This document shows, piece after piece, positions 1 through 10,607 of a DNA stretch of 64,000 nt; the first letter of the stretch is position 1; every line of letters begins with the position of its first letter. This DNA is from Sphingomonas metalli (lineage in GTDB: Bacteria > Pseudomonadota > Alphaproteobacteria > Sphingomonadales > Sphingomonadaceae). The notes beneath the pieces are model-generated. The model saw only the letters and a list, made by a program, of their open reading frames with translations, ran no database searches and was not told the origin of the DNA. A program made the translations under genes and the position numbers. Location of the stretch: positions 186,001-250,000 of the forward strand of contig NZ_BMIH01000002.1 in NCBI RefSeq assembly GCF_014641735.1, written 5' to 3'.

Positions 1-3
1 GGC

Positions 4-1062
<1,059 letters not shown>

Positions 1063-1111
1063 TTAGTTTTGATAATAGTTCGCAGGAGCGATAAGGCATT
1101 GCAAGCGCCGT

Positions 1112-2203
1112 CTACGCCGCTTCGCCATGGCCGGCCGCGAGATAATCGTCCGACTGCATCTCCTCCAGCCGGCTGACCGTTCGCTGGAATTCGAACGCGC
1201 CGTTGCCGCCGGGATAGAGCTCCGCAGGCTCGGCATCGGCCGCCGCCAGCAGCTTCACCTTATGCTCGTAGAGCGCATCGATCAGCGAGACGAAGCGCGC
1301 CGCCTCGTTGCGATTCTCGGGGCCGAGCCGGGGAATGCCGACCAGGATGACCGTGTGGTAGCGGCGGGCGATCGCCAGATAGTCGGCCGCTCCGCGGGCC
1401 TCGCCGCACAGGCGCTTGAACGAGAACACGGCCACGCCCTTCAGCACCTTGGGGACATGCAGCGTGCGCCCCTGCACGATCAGGTCCTCCGCGGGGATCG
1501 GCTCGGTCACTTCATGATCGGTCAGGCGATAGAAGGCGGCGGACAGATTGGCGGTCGCCGCCGCACCGTTGGGCACCAGCCAAACCTGCTGGCTGCCCAG
1601 CCGGTCGCGGCGGTAATCGACCGGGCCGTTGAGCGCGAGGACGTCCATCCGCGTCTCGATCAGCGCAATGAACGGCAGAAAATGCTCGCGGTTGAGCCCG
1701 TTCTTGTACAGTTCCGACGGCGCCCGGTTGGAGGTGGTGACCACCGTCACCCCCGCCTCGATCATTGCGGTGAACAGCCGCGACAGGATCATCGCATCGG
1801 GACTGTTCGTCACCATCATCTCGTCGAAGGCGAGCAGCCGCGCCTCCTCCGCCAGCGCGGCGGCGACCGGCGGGATGGGATCGCCCTGTTCCTTGCGACG
1901 CTCGATCGCGATGCGGCCATGCACCTCCAGCATGAACTCGGCGAAATGGACACGCCGCTTCTGCGCGATAGCGACCTGCTCGAAGAAGAGGTCCATCAGC
2001 ATCGACTTGCCGCGGCCGACATCCCCCCAGAGATACACTCCGCGCGGCGGCACGATGCGACGGCGGAACAGCCCGGTGGTGCGGGGATGCGCCAGCTCTT
2101 CCGCCAGAGCGTCGAGCCGCTTGGCCGCCGCCGCCTGCTCCGGATCGGCGCGCAACTCGCCCGCGACGATCAGCGTGTTATAGGCGGAAAGGACGTTTGG
2201 CAT
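1112..2203 (-). CDS. zapE: cell division protein ZapE (AFG1-like ATPase)
   Basis: AFG1/ZapE family P-loop ATPase, 363 aa, full family length. Walker A GDVGRGKS is at residues 60-67 and Walker B LLAFDE at 123-128. In Escherichia coli the family acts at the division ring; in mitochondria AFG1 is linked to turnover of respiratory complex subunits, which fits its recurrent position beside TCA and respiratory genes in alphaproteobacteria. The open frame extends about 200 codons upstream over sdhB, but MPNVLSAYN is the expected start. The gene sits between sdhB and mdh, 56 bp after the sdhB stop. Confidence 0.93.
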   Translation of the reverse strand: MPNVLSAYNTLIVAGELRADPEQAAAAKRLDALAEELAHPRTTGLFRRRIVPPRGVYLWGDVGRGKSMLMDLFFEQVAIAQKRRVHFAEFMLEVHGRIAIERRKEQGDPIPPVAAALAEEARLLAFDEMMVTNSPDAMILSRLFTAMIEAGVTVVTTSNRAPSELYKNGLNREHFLPFIALIETRMDVLALNGPVDYRRDRLGSQQVWLVPNGAAATANLSAAFYRLTDHEVTEPIPAEDLIVQGRTLHVPKVLKGVAVFSFKRLCGEARGAADYLAIARRYHTVILVGIPRLGPENRNEAARFVSLIDALYEHKVKLLAAADAEPAELYPGGNGAFEFQRTVSRLEEMQSDDYLAAGHGEAA

Positions 2204-2224
2204 GGGAGGAGACGATACCAGCCT

Positions 2225-2246
2225 CCCCTCCCCTTCAGGGGAGGGG
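2225..2246. terminator. GC-rich hairpin between sdhB and zapE
   Basis: Two 10-base arms (four C, T, four C, T and its exact complement) around a 2-base centre, lying in the 56-bp gap between sdhB and zapE. There is no T-run, so it may be an attenuator, an mRNA 3'-end stabiliser or a small repeat rather than a true terminator. Confidence 0.5.
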
Positions 2247-2259
2247 CCGAGACGAGGGA

Positions 2260-3051
2260 TCAGAGGATCCGCTCGGCCTCCATCTTCTTGATCTCGGCAA
2301 TCGCCTTGGCCGGGTTCAGCCCCTTGGGGCACACGTTCGCGCAGTTCATGATCGTGTGGCACCGATACAGGCGGAACGGGTCCTCCAGATTGTCGAGCCG
2401 CTCGCCGGTCATCTCGTCGCGGCTGTCGGCCAGCCAGCGATAGGCCTGGAGCAGGATCGCCGGGCCCAGGAACTTGTCCGAATTCCACCAGTAGCTGGGG
2501 CAGGAGGTCGAGCAGCAGGCGCACAGGATGCACTCGTACAGCCCGTCGAGCTTGGCGCGGTCCTCGGGCGACTGCAGCCGCTCCTTGCCCGCCGGCTCCG
2601 GCGTCACGGTCTGCAGCCATGGCTTGATCGACGCATATTGCGCGTAGAAGTGGGTGAAGTCCGGCACCAGGTCCTTCACCACGTCCATATGCGGCAGCGG
2701 CGTGATGCGGATGTCGCCCTTCATGTCCTCGATCGCCGTGGTGCAGGCCAGGCCGTTCTTGCCGTCGATGTTCATCGAGCACGAACCGCAAATGCCCTCG
2801 CGGCACGAGCGGCGGAAGGTCAGCGAGCTGTCCTGCTCCGCCTTCATCTTGATCAGCGCGTCGAGCACCATCGGGCCGCAGTCGTCGAGATTGACCTCGA
2901 AGCTGTCGTAGCGCGGATTCTCGCCGCTATCGGGATCGTAGCGATAGATTTTGAAGGTCTTCAGCCGGCCCTTCGCCGCCGCCGGGTTGCTGGCGGGATA
3001 GTGCGCGCCCTTCGTGACGCGGCTGTTCTTGGGGAGGGCGAATTCGGCCAT
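2260..3051 (-). CDS. sdhB: succinate dehydrogenase iron-sulfur subunit
   Basis: Iron-sulfur subunit of respiratory complex II, 263 aa, passing electrons from SdhA flavin to quinone at the inner membrane. An N-terminal [2Fe-2S] ferredoxin domain has Cys83, Cys88, Cys91 and Cys103. The C-terminal domain binds the [4Fe-4S] and [3Fe-4S] centres through Cys174/177/180/184 and Cys231/237/241. It is separated from sdhCDA (6274-8869) by more than 3 kb holding three other genes, one on the opposite strand, so it must be transcribed separately, probably with zapE and mdh. Confidence 0.97.
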   Translation of the reverse strand: MAEFALPKNSRVTKGAHYPASNPAAAKGRLKTFKIYRYDPDSGENPRYDSFEVNLDDCGPMVLDALIKMKAEQDSSLTFRRSCREGICGSCSMNIDGKNGLACTTAIEDMKGDIRITPLPHMDVVKDLVPDFTHFYAQYASIKPWLQTVTPEPAGKERLQSPEDRAKLDGLYECILCACCSTSCPSYWWNSDKFLGPAILLQAYRWLADSRDEMTGERLDNLEDPFRLYRCHTIMNCANVCPKGLNPAKAIAEIKKMEAERIL

Positions 3052-3205
3052 CGTGTAATCCGATCCTGTCTGACGGCAGAGCCGTTAACACCGCTGCGGC
3101 GCTGCGGCAAACCCTGCGCGCGGATAGTTGCTGCGGATTACCGCTGCCTTGCGCAGGGCATCGGGCGAGCGTGCCGGAACGCAGCGCTCGCGCATGCGGC
3201 AAGGA

Positions 3206-3844
3206 TCAGATGATGTCGAGGACCAGCCCCAGCGAGCGCGCTTCCTCTGCCTCGATATACCAGTTGGACGGCGCCTTGGCCTTCAACTCCTCGAGCGACA
3301 CGCGTGACCCGGCGACCAGGGCGGCAAAGCCCTCGTCCTGGATGCGGATCGAATCGCTGATCTCGTGCAGCTTGGCCTTGAGCAGATAGTCGAGCGTGCT
3401 CAGCGGCCCGTTGAGCTGTACGGTCGAATTCATCAGCCGTTCGTGGATCATCAACCGGCTGCCGCGGGTCAGGAAGCGGCAATCGACCGGAAAGGCCGAC
3501 ATGAAGGTCGCCCCGGCAGAATAGACCGCGACCTTGCCCAGGAAAAGCGTCTCGCGCCCGGTATATTCGCGGATCAGGCGGATGCCGTCCCCCATCGCCC
3601 GCGCCATCTCCGGATCGCCGCCCAGGGTGGTGATCGAGACGACCAGCGGACCGTCGGGCGCGGCGGCGAGGAGCTGATCCTTGAAGCTCTGGTACATCGC
3701 CTCGTCCACCGCACCGTGCAGCTGCACATGCGGTGCCGCCAGCAGCGGATAGCGGGACGCGCGTCCCTGTGTATCGTCGGCGGTGCCGGGTACGTTATCG
3801 GTCATAGCGGGAGTAACCGGAGACGGAAGTTGCGGTTCCGTCAT
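3206..3844 (-). CDS. ClpP-like (S14 family) peptidase homologue with Asn in place of the catalytic Asp
   Basis: ClpP/crotonase-fold protein of 212 aa with no signal peptide, so probably cytoplasmic. Ser109 (VYSAGATF) and His134 (RLMIHERL) sit 25 residues apart, exactly as Ser111 and His136 do in E. coli ClpP. The C-terminal stretch aligning with ClpP DRFLSAPEA reads NWYIEAEEA, so position 194 is Asn where ClpP has the catalytic Asp. The start ATG overlaps the stop of the upstream C13 peptidase gene (ATGA), which favours MTEPQLP over the internal MTDNVPG. A true clpP would normally lie beside clpX, which is absent here. Peptidase activity is therefore uncertain. Confidence 0.8.
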   Translation of the reverse strand: MTEPQLPSPVTPAMTDNVPGTADDTQGRASRYPLLAAPHVQLHGAVDEAMYQSFKDQLLAAAPDGPLVVSITTLGGDPEMARAMGDGIRLIREYTGRETLFLGKVAVYSAGATFMSAFPVDCRFLTRGSRLMIHERLMNSTVQLNGPLSTLDYLLKAKLHEISDSIRIQDEGFAALVAGSRVSLEELKAKAPSNWYIEAEEARSLGLVLDII

Positions 3845-4809
3845 TCCGCCAGCGCGTCTGTCGCCGGCCGCCCGACCGGCGCACCTCCGGCGACCGGCGG
3901 CGTCTCGAGCACCGCGAGCCAGCGCGCCGCACCCGCACCGATCGCGACCTGCGGCTGCGAGGGCTCCAGCTTGCCCTGCCGCTCCCATCCCGCGATCGTC
4001 GCCTGCGCCTCTGCGGCCGCCCGGGCGAAGGACTGGGGCTTGCGCAGCGCATGGTTGATCAGCGCATCGCCGAAGAAGGTCCAGTCGTTGTCGGCCCGGC
4101 AGCCGAAGGAGGTTCGCTCAGCCGAGGCGGCGGTCACCACCGCGCTGGTGTCGTTCGCCAGCATCGGCACGAACACGCCGGCGAAACAGGCGCTGAGCAG
4201 CACCATTCGCCGCTCGATGCCCAGCATCGAAAGCGTTGTCCACAGCGCGGTTGGCGACATCACGCCATAGCCCTGGTCGCTGTCGTTGTAGACGATCCCG
4301 AGCGGCGCGCCGTGCGCGGTCAGATAGAGGATCAGCACATCCTCCCGCCGGTCCATCAGCTCGGCGACCCGCGCCAGCACCGTCTGGACCGCCTGGGGCG
4401 ATCCCATCGCCAGCGCGGGCCCGCCCCGGCCGTCGCGCCCGGCCAGAGTCACGCTGCGGCCGTCGGCACCATAGCGGCGGGTGAGCACCCGGCCCGCCTC
4501 CCGCGCCTCGCGCGCGAAGACCGGATCGCTGTCGAGCGCGACGGCGACGACATAGGCGTCGACGGTGCCGGGCCGCTGCGGCCTGAGCCCGGCAAGCGCC
4601 TGTTCGAGCGCGCGATGCTGGGCGAGCGTCGCCGCCGGGCTGCGGTCGTGCTCGATTGCGACGGCGCCGTTGGCCAATGCCACTACCTCGGCCTCGGGTG
4701 CGGTACCGATCAGCGGGGCCTGCCGGGTGTGCGCGGCCGGCGGCTCCTGCGCGGCCACGATCCCGCCCGCGGCGAGCAGCGCCCCGACAGCCCATACGAT
4801 CCGCCTCAT
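3841..4809 (-). CDS. secreted C13-family (legumain/caspase-like) peptidase
   Basis: Clan CD cysteine peptidase of the C13 family, 322 aa, with a cleavable-looking signal peptide (residues 1-20, ending VAAQ). The catalytic dyad is visible as His166 in LYLTAHGAP and Cys208 in LLSACFAGVF. Legumain-type enzymes cut after Asn or Asp; the bacterial members are largely uncharacterised. Predicted location is the periplasm. It is the first gene of a two-gene unit: its TGA overlaps the ATG of the ClpP-like gene. The target is unknown. Confidence 0.82.
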   Translation of the reverse strand: MRRIVWAVGALLAAGGIVAAQEPPAAHTRQAPLIGTAPEAEVVALANGAVAIEHDRSPAATLAQHRALEQALAGLRPQRPGTVDAYVVAVALDSDPVFAREAREAGRVLTRRYGADGRSVTLAGRDGRGGPALAMGSPQAVQTVLARVAELMDRREDVLILYLTAHGAPLGIVYNDSDQGYGVMSPTALWTTLSMLGIERRMVLLSACFAGVFVPMLANDTSAVVTAASAERTSFGCRADNDWTFFGDALINHALRKPQSFARAAAEAQATIAGWERQGKLEPSQPQVAIGAGAARWLAVLETPPVAGGAPVGRPATDALAE

Positions 4810-4931
4810 CCGCCCGTCCCCTACGCTGTTGATCGAAGTGAAGGCGCAATCCCGCGACCCGTCAAGCGGAAGGAACGGCTTTCAATCCATAGGGTTGAGT
4901 GGCCTCCTACCCTCGCTGCCCGGAGACTGGG

Positions 4932-5936
4932 ATGCCGACGCTCAAGCCGCTTGCCGATCAGGTCATCGTCATCACCGGAGCGAGCTCGGGCATCGGCCTC
5001 GTCACCGCCCGTGCGGCGGCCCGCGCAGGCGCCAAGGTCCTGATGGTCGCCCGGTCCGAGGCGACGCTGCAAAGCCTTGTCGGCGAGCTCGAGTCGGAAG
5101 GCGGCATCGTCGCGGCGAAGGCCGCGGATGTCGGCGACGCAGCGAGCGTCAAGGCCGCGGCGGACCATGCCGTCGCGCGCTTCGGCCGGATCGACACCTG
5201 GGTCAATTGCGCGGGGGTCGCTGTGTACGGACGGCTGCTCGACGTGCCCGATGACGAGCATGAACAGCTGTTCCGCACCAACTATTTCGGCGTCGTCCAT
5301 GGCTGTCGCGCGGCGGTGCCGCATCTGCGGGAGCAGGGCGGTGCGCTGATCACGGTCGGCTCGATCGCCTCCGACATGCCGAGCCCGATCATGGGCGCCT
5401 ATTCCGCCTCCAAGCACGCGGTGAAGGCTTTCGTCGAGGTCCTGCGCATGGAGCTGGCCGCGGCGGGCGCGCCGATCTCGGTCACCTTGGTCAAGCCATC
5501 GGGGATCGATACGCCGATCGGCCAGCATGCCGCCAATCACGAGCCCGGCGAGGCGCAGATCCCCCCGCCCGTCTACGATCCGCAGCTGGTCGCCGACGCG
5601 ATCCTGGCCTGCGCGGTGCGCCCCATCCGCGAGGTGACCGTCGGCGGGGCGGGCCGCGCCGAGGCGTTGTTCGCGGCCCACTTTCCCGCGCTGTACGAGC
5701 GCCTGGCGCCCTGGATGGCGCGCAGCTTCCTCGACAAGCGCAAGGCGCAACCGGTGCCGAGCAACCTGCCGGCGAGCGTCCGCACCGGCGAGGAACGGTC
5801 GGGCGAACACCCGCATGCGCGGCGCACCAGCCTCTACACGGCCGCCTCGCTCCATCCGCGCACGACCGCGGCGGTGGGGATCGGCGGACTGGCGCTCGCC
5901 GCGGCAGGGCTGGCAATGCGACGGCGGGCGGCGTGA
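4932..5936 (+). CDS. SDR family oxidoreductase with C-terminal membrane anchor
   Basis: Classical short-chain dehydrogenase/reductase, 334 aa. The cofactor motif TGASSGIG is at residues 15-22 and the catalytic Ser144, Tyr157 and Lys161 (YSASK) are present. About 80 residues longer than a minimal SDR: the tail carries a hydrophobic stretch (VGIGGLALAAAGLAM) followed by RRRAA, probably a membrane anchor with the enzyme facing the cytoplasm. An ATG 33 bp upstream is possible, but MPTLKPLADQ matches SDR N-termini better. It divides sdhCDA from the sdhB side of the cluster. Substrate unknown. Confidence 0.85.
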   Translation: MPTLKPLADQVIVITGASSGIGLVTARAAARAGAKVLMVARSEATLQSLVGELESEGGIVAAKAADVGDAASVKAAADHAVARFGRIDTWVNCAGVAVYGRLLDVPDDEHEQLFRTNYFGVVHGCRAAVPHLREQGGALITVGSIASDMPSPIMGAYSASKHAVKAFVEVLRMELAAAGAPISVTLVKPSGIDTPIGQHAANHEPGEAQIPPPVYDPQLVADAILACAVRPIREVTVGGAGRAEALFAAHFPALYERLAPWMARSFLDKRKAQPVPSNLPASVRTGEERSGEHPHARRTSLYTAASLHPRTTAAVGIGGLALAAAGLAMRRRAA

Positions 5937-5990
5937 GGCGCGGCGCGTGGCTTTGATCCGCCGGTGCGGAGCGGAGTCGAGGAAAAGGGG

Positions 5991-6026
5991 GGCTCAGGCC
6001 CTTCGACTTCGCTCAGCACGAACAGG
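5991..6026. repeat. half-palindrome repeat of the CTTCGAC/AGCACGAAC type
   Basis: This sequence matches one arm of the long palindrome at 13051-13136 (cccttcgac, gctcagcacgaac). It appears here as a single degenerate arm, in a 337-bp gene-free stretch (5937-6273) that otherwise holds only the repeat at 6121-6220. Confidence 0.5.
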
Positions 6027-6120
6027 TCAATGAGAGGTCATCTAGCTCTAGGACAACGCCGCCCGAGACCCCATCCCGCCGGGAAGACGATCTCGTAGAG
6101 CGAGATTCCTACAAAAGTTC

Positions 6121-6220
6121 ATCGTCATGCCGGACTCGTTCCGGCATCCATCGCGCGACAAGCGTATGAGCTGCCGATCTCGCGGAACCGTGGATCCCGG
6201 AACACGTCCGGGATGACGAT
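6121..6220. repeat. REP-like palindromic element
   Basis: An imperfect palindrome of about 100 bp, bounded by atcgtcat at 6121-6128 and its complement atgacgat at 6213-6220, with internal mini-hairpins (gccggactcgttccggc; tcccggaacacgtccggga). It lies just after the sdhA stop on the sdhA strand and may protect or end the sdhCDA mRNA. Confidence 0.75.
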
Positions 6221-6273
6221 GAAAGATGCCGACGACCCACTTTCGCCAAGATCCCGCGCGGCGGGACCGAACC

Positions 6274-8076
6274 TTAGTAGACCCGCTTCTTCGGCTTGAT
6301 GTAATCGACGTCGTCGGTGAGCGTGTAATCGTGCACCGGGCGATAATCGATCGCCACCGCCCCGCCGTCGCCGCCCCAGCCGGTGAAGGTGGTCAGCGTA
6401 TGCTTCATCCAGGTCGCGTCGTCGCGCTCCGGGAAGTCCTCGTGCATATGGGCGCCGCGCGATTCCTTGCGGTTGGCAGCGCTCTCCATCGTCACCACGG
6501 CCTGGGACAGGAGATTGTCCAGCTCCAGCGTCTCGACCAGATCGGTGTTCCAGATCAGCGAGCGGTCCTTCACCCCCACGTCCGCCATCCGCTTGTAGGT
6601 GGCGGCGATCTTCTCCTGCCCTTCGGACAGGAGCGCGGAGTCGCGGAACACGGCGCAATGCTTCTGCATCGTCCGCTGCATCTCGGTGCGGATCTGCGCG
6701 GTCGGCGAGCCGCCGGCGGCGTTGCGGAACCGGTCGAGCCGGGTCAGCGCCAGCTCCTCCGAGCCCTTGGGGAGCGCGTCGTGCTTGGTGTTCGGCTTCA
6801 GGATGTCGCGGATGCGCAGGCCGGTGGCGCGGCCGAACACGACGAGATCGATCAGCGAGTTGGAGCCCAGGCGGTTCGCGCCATGGACCGACACGCACGC
6901 CGCCTCGCCCACCGCGAACAGGCCGGGGACGACATGGTCAGGATTGCCGTCCTTCAGGCAGACGACCTCGCCATGATAGTTGGTCGGGATGCCGCCCATA
7001 TTATAATGGACGGTCGGCGTGACCGGCAGCGGCTGGCGCGTCAGGTCGACGCCCGCGAAGATCTTGCCCGTCTCGGTGATCCCCGGCAGCCGCTCGGCCA
7101 GCACCTTGGGATCGATATGGTCGAGGTGCAGGAAGATATGGTCCTTGTGCTCGCCGACCCCGCGGCCCTCGCGCATCTCCATCGCCATCGAGCGCGACAC
7201 GACGTCGCGCGACGCCAGATCCTTCGCCGAGGGGGCGTAGCGCTCCATGAAGCGCTCGCCCTCGGAATTGGTGAGATAGCCGCCCTCGCCGCGCGCGCCC
7301 TCGGTGATCAGCACGCCCGCGCCGTAGATGCCGGTCGGGTGGAACTGCACGAACTCCATGTCCTGCAGCGGCAGGCCCGCGCGCAGCACCATCGCATTGC
7401 CGTCGCCGGTGCAGGTATGCGCCGAGGTGGCGGAGAAATAGCAGCGGCCATAGCCGCCCGTCGCCAGCACGACATTGTGCGCGCGGAACCGGTGGATCGA
7501 GCCATCTTCCATGCACAGCGCGATCACGCCGCGGCAGACGCCGTTCTCCATGATCAGGTCGAGCGCGAAATATTCGATGTAGAAGTCCGCGTCGTACTTC
7601 AGCGACTGCTGGTAGAGCGCGTGCAGCATCGCATGGCCGGTACGGTCGGCCGCGGCGCAGGTGCGCTGCACCGGCGGGCCGTCGCCCATATTCTGCATAT
7701 GACCGCCGAACGGGCGCTGGTAGATGGTGCCGTTCTCGTTGCGGCTGAACGGCACGCCGGCATGTTCCAGCTCGTAGACCGCGGCCGGCGCCTCGCGCAC
7801 CATATATTCGATCGCGTCCTGGTCGCCGAGCCAGTCGGAACCCTTGACCGTATCGTACATGTGCCACGACCAGTGATCGGGCGTGTTGTTGCCCAGGCTG
7901 GCAGCGATGCCGCCCTGCGCCGCGACGGTGTGGCTGCGGGTCGGGAACACCTTGGTGATGCACGCGGTCTTCAGCCCGCTCTCGGCGATCCCCATGGTCG
8001 CGCGCAGGCCCGAACCGCCCGCGCCGACGACGACGGCGTCGTAGGTGTGGTCGATGATCTTGTAGGCAGCGGGCAT
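6274..8076 (-). CDS. sdhA: succinate dehydrogenase flavoprotein subunit
   Basis: Catalytic flavoprotein of complex II, 600 aa, oxidising succinate to fumarate. FAD-binding GAGGSGLRA is at residues 18-26, and the SHT motif at 48-50 holds His49, the expected site of covalent FAD attachment. The active-site segments HPTGIYG and EGARGEGG are present. The start overlaps the sdhD stop by one base (TGATG), so sdhC-sdhD-sdhA are translationally coupled. Unlike the usual sdhCDAB order, sdhB does not follow. Confidence 0.98.
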   Translation of the reverse strand: MPAAYKIIDHTYDAVVVGAGGSGLRATMGIAESGLKTACITKVFPTRSHTVAAQGGIAASLGNNTPDHWSWHMYDTVKGSDWLGDQDAIEYMVREAPAAVYELEHAGVPFSRNENGTIYQRPFGGHMQNMGDGPPVQRTCAAADRTGHAMLHALYQQSLKYDADFYIEYFALDLIMENGVCRGVIALCMEDGSIHRFRAHNVVLATGGYGRCYFSATSAHTCTGDGNAMVLRAGLPLQDMEFVQFHPTGIYGAGVLITEGARGEGGYLTNSEGERFMERYAPSAKDLASRDVVSRSMAMEMREGRGVGEHKDHIFLHLDHIDPKVLAERLPGITETGKIFAGVDLTRQPLPVTPTVHYNMGGIPTNYHGEVVCLKDGNPDHVVPGLFAVGEAACVSVHGANRLGSNSLIDLVVFGRATGLRIRDILKPNTKHDALPKGSEELALTRLDRFRNAAGGSPTAQIRTEMQRTMQKHCAVFRDSALLSEGQEKIAATYKRMADVGVKDRSLIWNTDLVETLELDNLLSQAVVTMESAANRKESRGAHMHEDFPERDDATWMKHTLTTFTGWGGDGGAVAIDYRPVHDYTLTDDVDYIKPKKRVY

Positions 8077-8459
8077 CAGGCAGCGGCTCCGAGCGCGATC
8101 TTCACGATCGAGAAAAGGGCGGCGGCGCCCAGCGCCACCACGAAGAAGTTGAGGAGGACGAGCATGACGATGCGGCTCTCGTCATGCTGATAGTCCTCGA
8201 TCACCACCTGGAGGCCCAGGCGGAAATGCGAGAAGACCGACAGGATCAGCAACGCCATCGGCAGCGCGACCCAGCCGTTCGACAGCCACATCCGCATCGA
8301 GGCATAGTCGAACGAAGGCTGGCGGGCGATCGACACGATCAGCCACAGCATGAGGAACAGGTTGGAGCCCGCGGTCAGCCGCTGCTGCCACCAGTGATGG
8401 GCGCCTTCCTTGGCGGAGCCGAGGCCGCGCACCCGGCCGAGAGACGTACCCGAGCGCAT
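8076..8459 (-). CDS. sdhD: succinate dehydrogenase membrane anchor subunit
   Basis: Small hydrophobic anchor subunit of complex II, 127 aa with three predicted membrane helices (about residues 29-47, 58-80 and 98-120). It helps bind haem b and quinone together with SdhC. The [19 protein letters not shown] segment matches the conserved SdhD H-x-x-x-G-x-x-x-x-x-x-DY region. One-base TGATG overlaps join it to sdhC upstream and sdhA downstream. Confidence 0.95.
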   Translation of the reverse strand: MRSGTSLGRVRGLGSAKEGAHHWWQQRLTAGSNLFLMLWLIVSIARQPSFDYASMRMWLSNGWVALPMALLILSVFSHFRLGLQVVIEDYQHDESRIVMLVLLNFFVVALGAAALFSIVKIALGAAA

Positions 8460-8869
8460 CACTTCATCCCCAGATAGAGCCAGAAGGCGGCGGTCAGCGT
8501 GACCGAGGCGAGCATCGTCGCCAGCGCGCCCAGCTTGTTGCGGCGCAGCTCGTAGCCCGCGCCGGTATCGAGCACGAGATGGCGGATGCCGGTCATCATG
8601 TGCTGGAAGAGCGACAGGGTCAGGCCGATGCCGACGATATAGCCCAGCACGTTGAGCTTGCCGCTTTCGACCGTGAAGGTGTCGACGAAGGTCGCGTAGC
8701 TCTCCTCGCCCCCCGCCAGTGCGGCGAGGAACCAGACCAACAGGCCCGCACCCACGGTCGCCATGCCGCTGCCGGTCACACGATGGAGGATGGAGACCAG
8801 CATGTGCGGGCCCCAGCGCCAGATGGTGAGATGCGGGCTGAGCGGCCGGGCGGGATTGCGGGATGCCAA
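8459..8869 (-). CDS. sdhC: succinate dehydrogenase cytochrome b556 subunit
   Basis: Cytochrome b subunit of complex II, 136 aa, three membrane helices. N-terminal RPLSPHLTIWRW and SILHRVTGSGM are the SdhC signature, and the HHMMTGIRH-like segment (FQHMMTGIRHL) holds the haem ligand His. The only start that keeps the conserved RPLSPHL is a TTG at 8869: an in-frame TAG lies upstream, and the first internal ATG (MLVSILH) would delete the motif. An AGAGG ribosome site precedes it. It is the first gene of sdhCDA. Confidence 0.94.
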   Translation of the reverse strand: MASRNPARPLSPHLTIWRWGPHMLVSILHRVTGSGMATVGAGLLVWFLAALAGGEESYATFVDTFTVESGKLNVLGYIVGIGLTLSLFQHMMTGIRHLVLDTGAGYELRRNKLGALATMLASVTLTAAFWLYLGMK

Positions 8870-9066
8870 GGCGTGCCTCTTGAGCAGGAAAAGGGACTAT
8901 CATCCATTCGGACGTATGCGCGCCCGCCTATGCGACCCCCGCCCGTGCGATGCAAGCCGCAAGCAGGGCGGGCGTTCACCCCTGTTGCCTCTAACCTACC
9001 CTTAACCAGTCCGCGGATAGGCCTCCGGGCGAGCAGAACCTTTATTCCCGGGGGGAAATTCGGCCC

Positions 9067-10428
9067 GTGTCCGTCAGCACCATGCCAGTACCGGCCTCGA
9101 TCGCCGCATCGATCGACATCCAGGCGCGGATCAGTGCGTTCGATGGCGGCGACAACACGCTGATCGCCAACGCCGCGGCGCTCTGGCCGATCCTGGAGCC
9201 GGAAGCCGACGAGATCGTAGATGCCTATTGGGCCTCGTGGCAGCGCGCGCATCCCGGTCATGCCGAGTGGACGCCGCTCGACAAGGTCCGCCGGATCGAA
9301 GCGGGGCGCACCTATCTGCGCAACCGTTTCTGCGACCTGGCCGGGCGTTCGTGGATCGAATCGCTGGAGCGCTCCGTCGCCGCGGCCTATCGCAACGGGA
9401 TCGCCCCGATGGACGTGCTGGCCATGTCGTGCGCCAGCGATCGCGCCGCCCTGACCGTGCTGTGCCGCAACGTTCCCCCGGAGGATCCGCGCTTCGCCAC
9501 GATGACCGACACGCTGATGCGCCTGTTCGGCATGGAGACCGAACTGACCGTCGCCCTGTTCGCCGGCTTCCAGCAGCATGGTGAGCGGCAGAAGCGCGAG
9601 ATGCTGACCTCGGAATTCCAGCAGAGCATCGGCGGCACCGTCGAGGTGGCGAGCCAGGATTCGACCGCGCTGCGCGGCCAGAGCGGCCGCGCCTCGATGC
9701 TGGCGCGCGGCATGCTGGGCAAGTCGTCGGAGGTCGCCGCCGCGGCCGAGCAGTCGGCCGTCGCGATGCGCGAGGCCGCGCAGACCGCCGCCGGCCTGAT
9801 CCGCGCGATCGAGGATGCCCGCACGGAGGTCGATGCCGCCGCCGAGATCGCCACCCGCGCCGCGGCCCAGGCGGGCGAGGCGGTCGGCATGTCCGAGGCG
9901 CTGTCGGATCACGCCAAGTCGATCGAATCGATCCTGGGGCTGATCCGCGACATCGCCGGCCAGACCAATCTTCTCGCGCTCAACGCCACGATCGAGGCGG
10001 CGCGCGCGGGCGACGCGGGGCGCGGCTTCGCCGTGGTGGCGCAGGAGGTGAAGAGCCTCGCCAGCCAGACGGCGCGCGCCACCGACGACATCGCCGCCAA
10101 GATCGCCTCGATCCAGGCGGCCACCCGCTCGACCGTCGATACCAACGCTTCGATCAAGACAACGGTCGCGGAGGTCCAGGAATCCGCCGAGCGCATCCGC
10201 TATGCGATGGAGGCGCAGGCACAGACGGTGACCGCCATCACCGCCGCGGTCGACGAGACCGCGCTGGCGGCCGACTCCATGTCCTCGACCATCGCCGCGA
10301 TCCGCGAGGATACGGAGACCGTCGCCTCCGAGATCGAGGAAGTCGGCCGGGGCTTCGACGCGCTCGACGGGCGGCTGGGCCAGCTCAAGACCAGCGCCGG
10401 CGAGTTCGTGACCAAGGTCGCGGCCTGA
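9067..10428 (+). CDS. globin-coupled methyl-accepting chemotaxis transducer
   Basis: Soluble transducer, 453 aa, without membrane helices or HAMP. Residues 1 to about 185 resemble the protoglobin sensor of HemAT-like proteins. The rest is a coiled-coil methyl-accepting signalling domain with the conserved hairpin tip, a run starting [20 protein letters not shown] around residues 298-317, that contacts CheA/CheW. Where HemAT-type sensors carry the proximal haem His, this protein has Tyr108 ([10 protein letters not shown]). Start is GTG at 9067; an ATG five codons downstream (9082) is an alternative. No chemotaxis genes are nearby. Confidence 0.85.
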   Translation: MSVSTMPVPASIAASIDIQARISAFDGGDNTLIANAAALWPILEPEADEIVDAYWASWQRAHPGHAEWTPLDKVRRIEAGRTYLRNRFCDLAGRSWIESLERSVAAAYRNGIAPMDVLAMSCASDRAALTVLCRNVPPEDPRFATMTDTLMRLFGMETELTVALFAGFQQHGERQKREMLTSEFQQSIGGTVEVASQDSTALRGQSGRASMLARGMLGKSSEVAAAAEQSAVAMREAAQTAAGLIRAIEDARTEVDAAAEIATRAAAQAGEAVGMSEALSDHAKSIESILGLIRDIAGQTNLLALNATIEAARAGDAGRGFAVVAQEVKSLASQTARATDDIAAKIASIQAATRSTVDTNASIKTTVAEVQESAERIRYAMEAQAQTVTAITAAVDETALAADSMSSTIAAIREDTETVASEIEEVGRGFDALDGRLGQLKTSAGEFVTKVAA

Positions 10429-10445
10429 GGCGTTCAACACCAGGC

Positions 10446-10530
10446 CGTCGTCCCTGCGAAGGCTGGGATTTCCCGGTGATAGCGCGGGGCGGGAGCCGCG
10501 AGAGGCCCCAGCCTGCGCTAGTGCGACGAC
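10446..10530. repeat. REP-like palindrome after the transducer gene
   Basis: Inverted arms cgtcgtccctgcgaaggctggg (from 10446, read in part) and ccccagcctgcgctagtgcgacgac (ending 10530) flank a GC-rich centre. The same family occurs between secD and secF (54640-54712). It lies in a 179-bp gap with no other visible feature. Confidence 0.65.
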
Positions 10531-10607
10531 TCAGGTTGGGTGGATCGGACTCTCGGTTCCACCCGCAAACAGTGGCCCCACCTCCGCCCCCGCACTAAGC
10601 GGGCGTG

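Noticed and set aside
6226..8190. Plus-strand open frame of 654 codons opposite sdhA
   Set aside because: High GC leaves long antisense frames open; sdhA on the minus strand has all family motifs, and the antisense product is His/Arg/Ala-rich with no domain.
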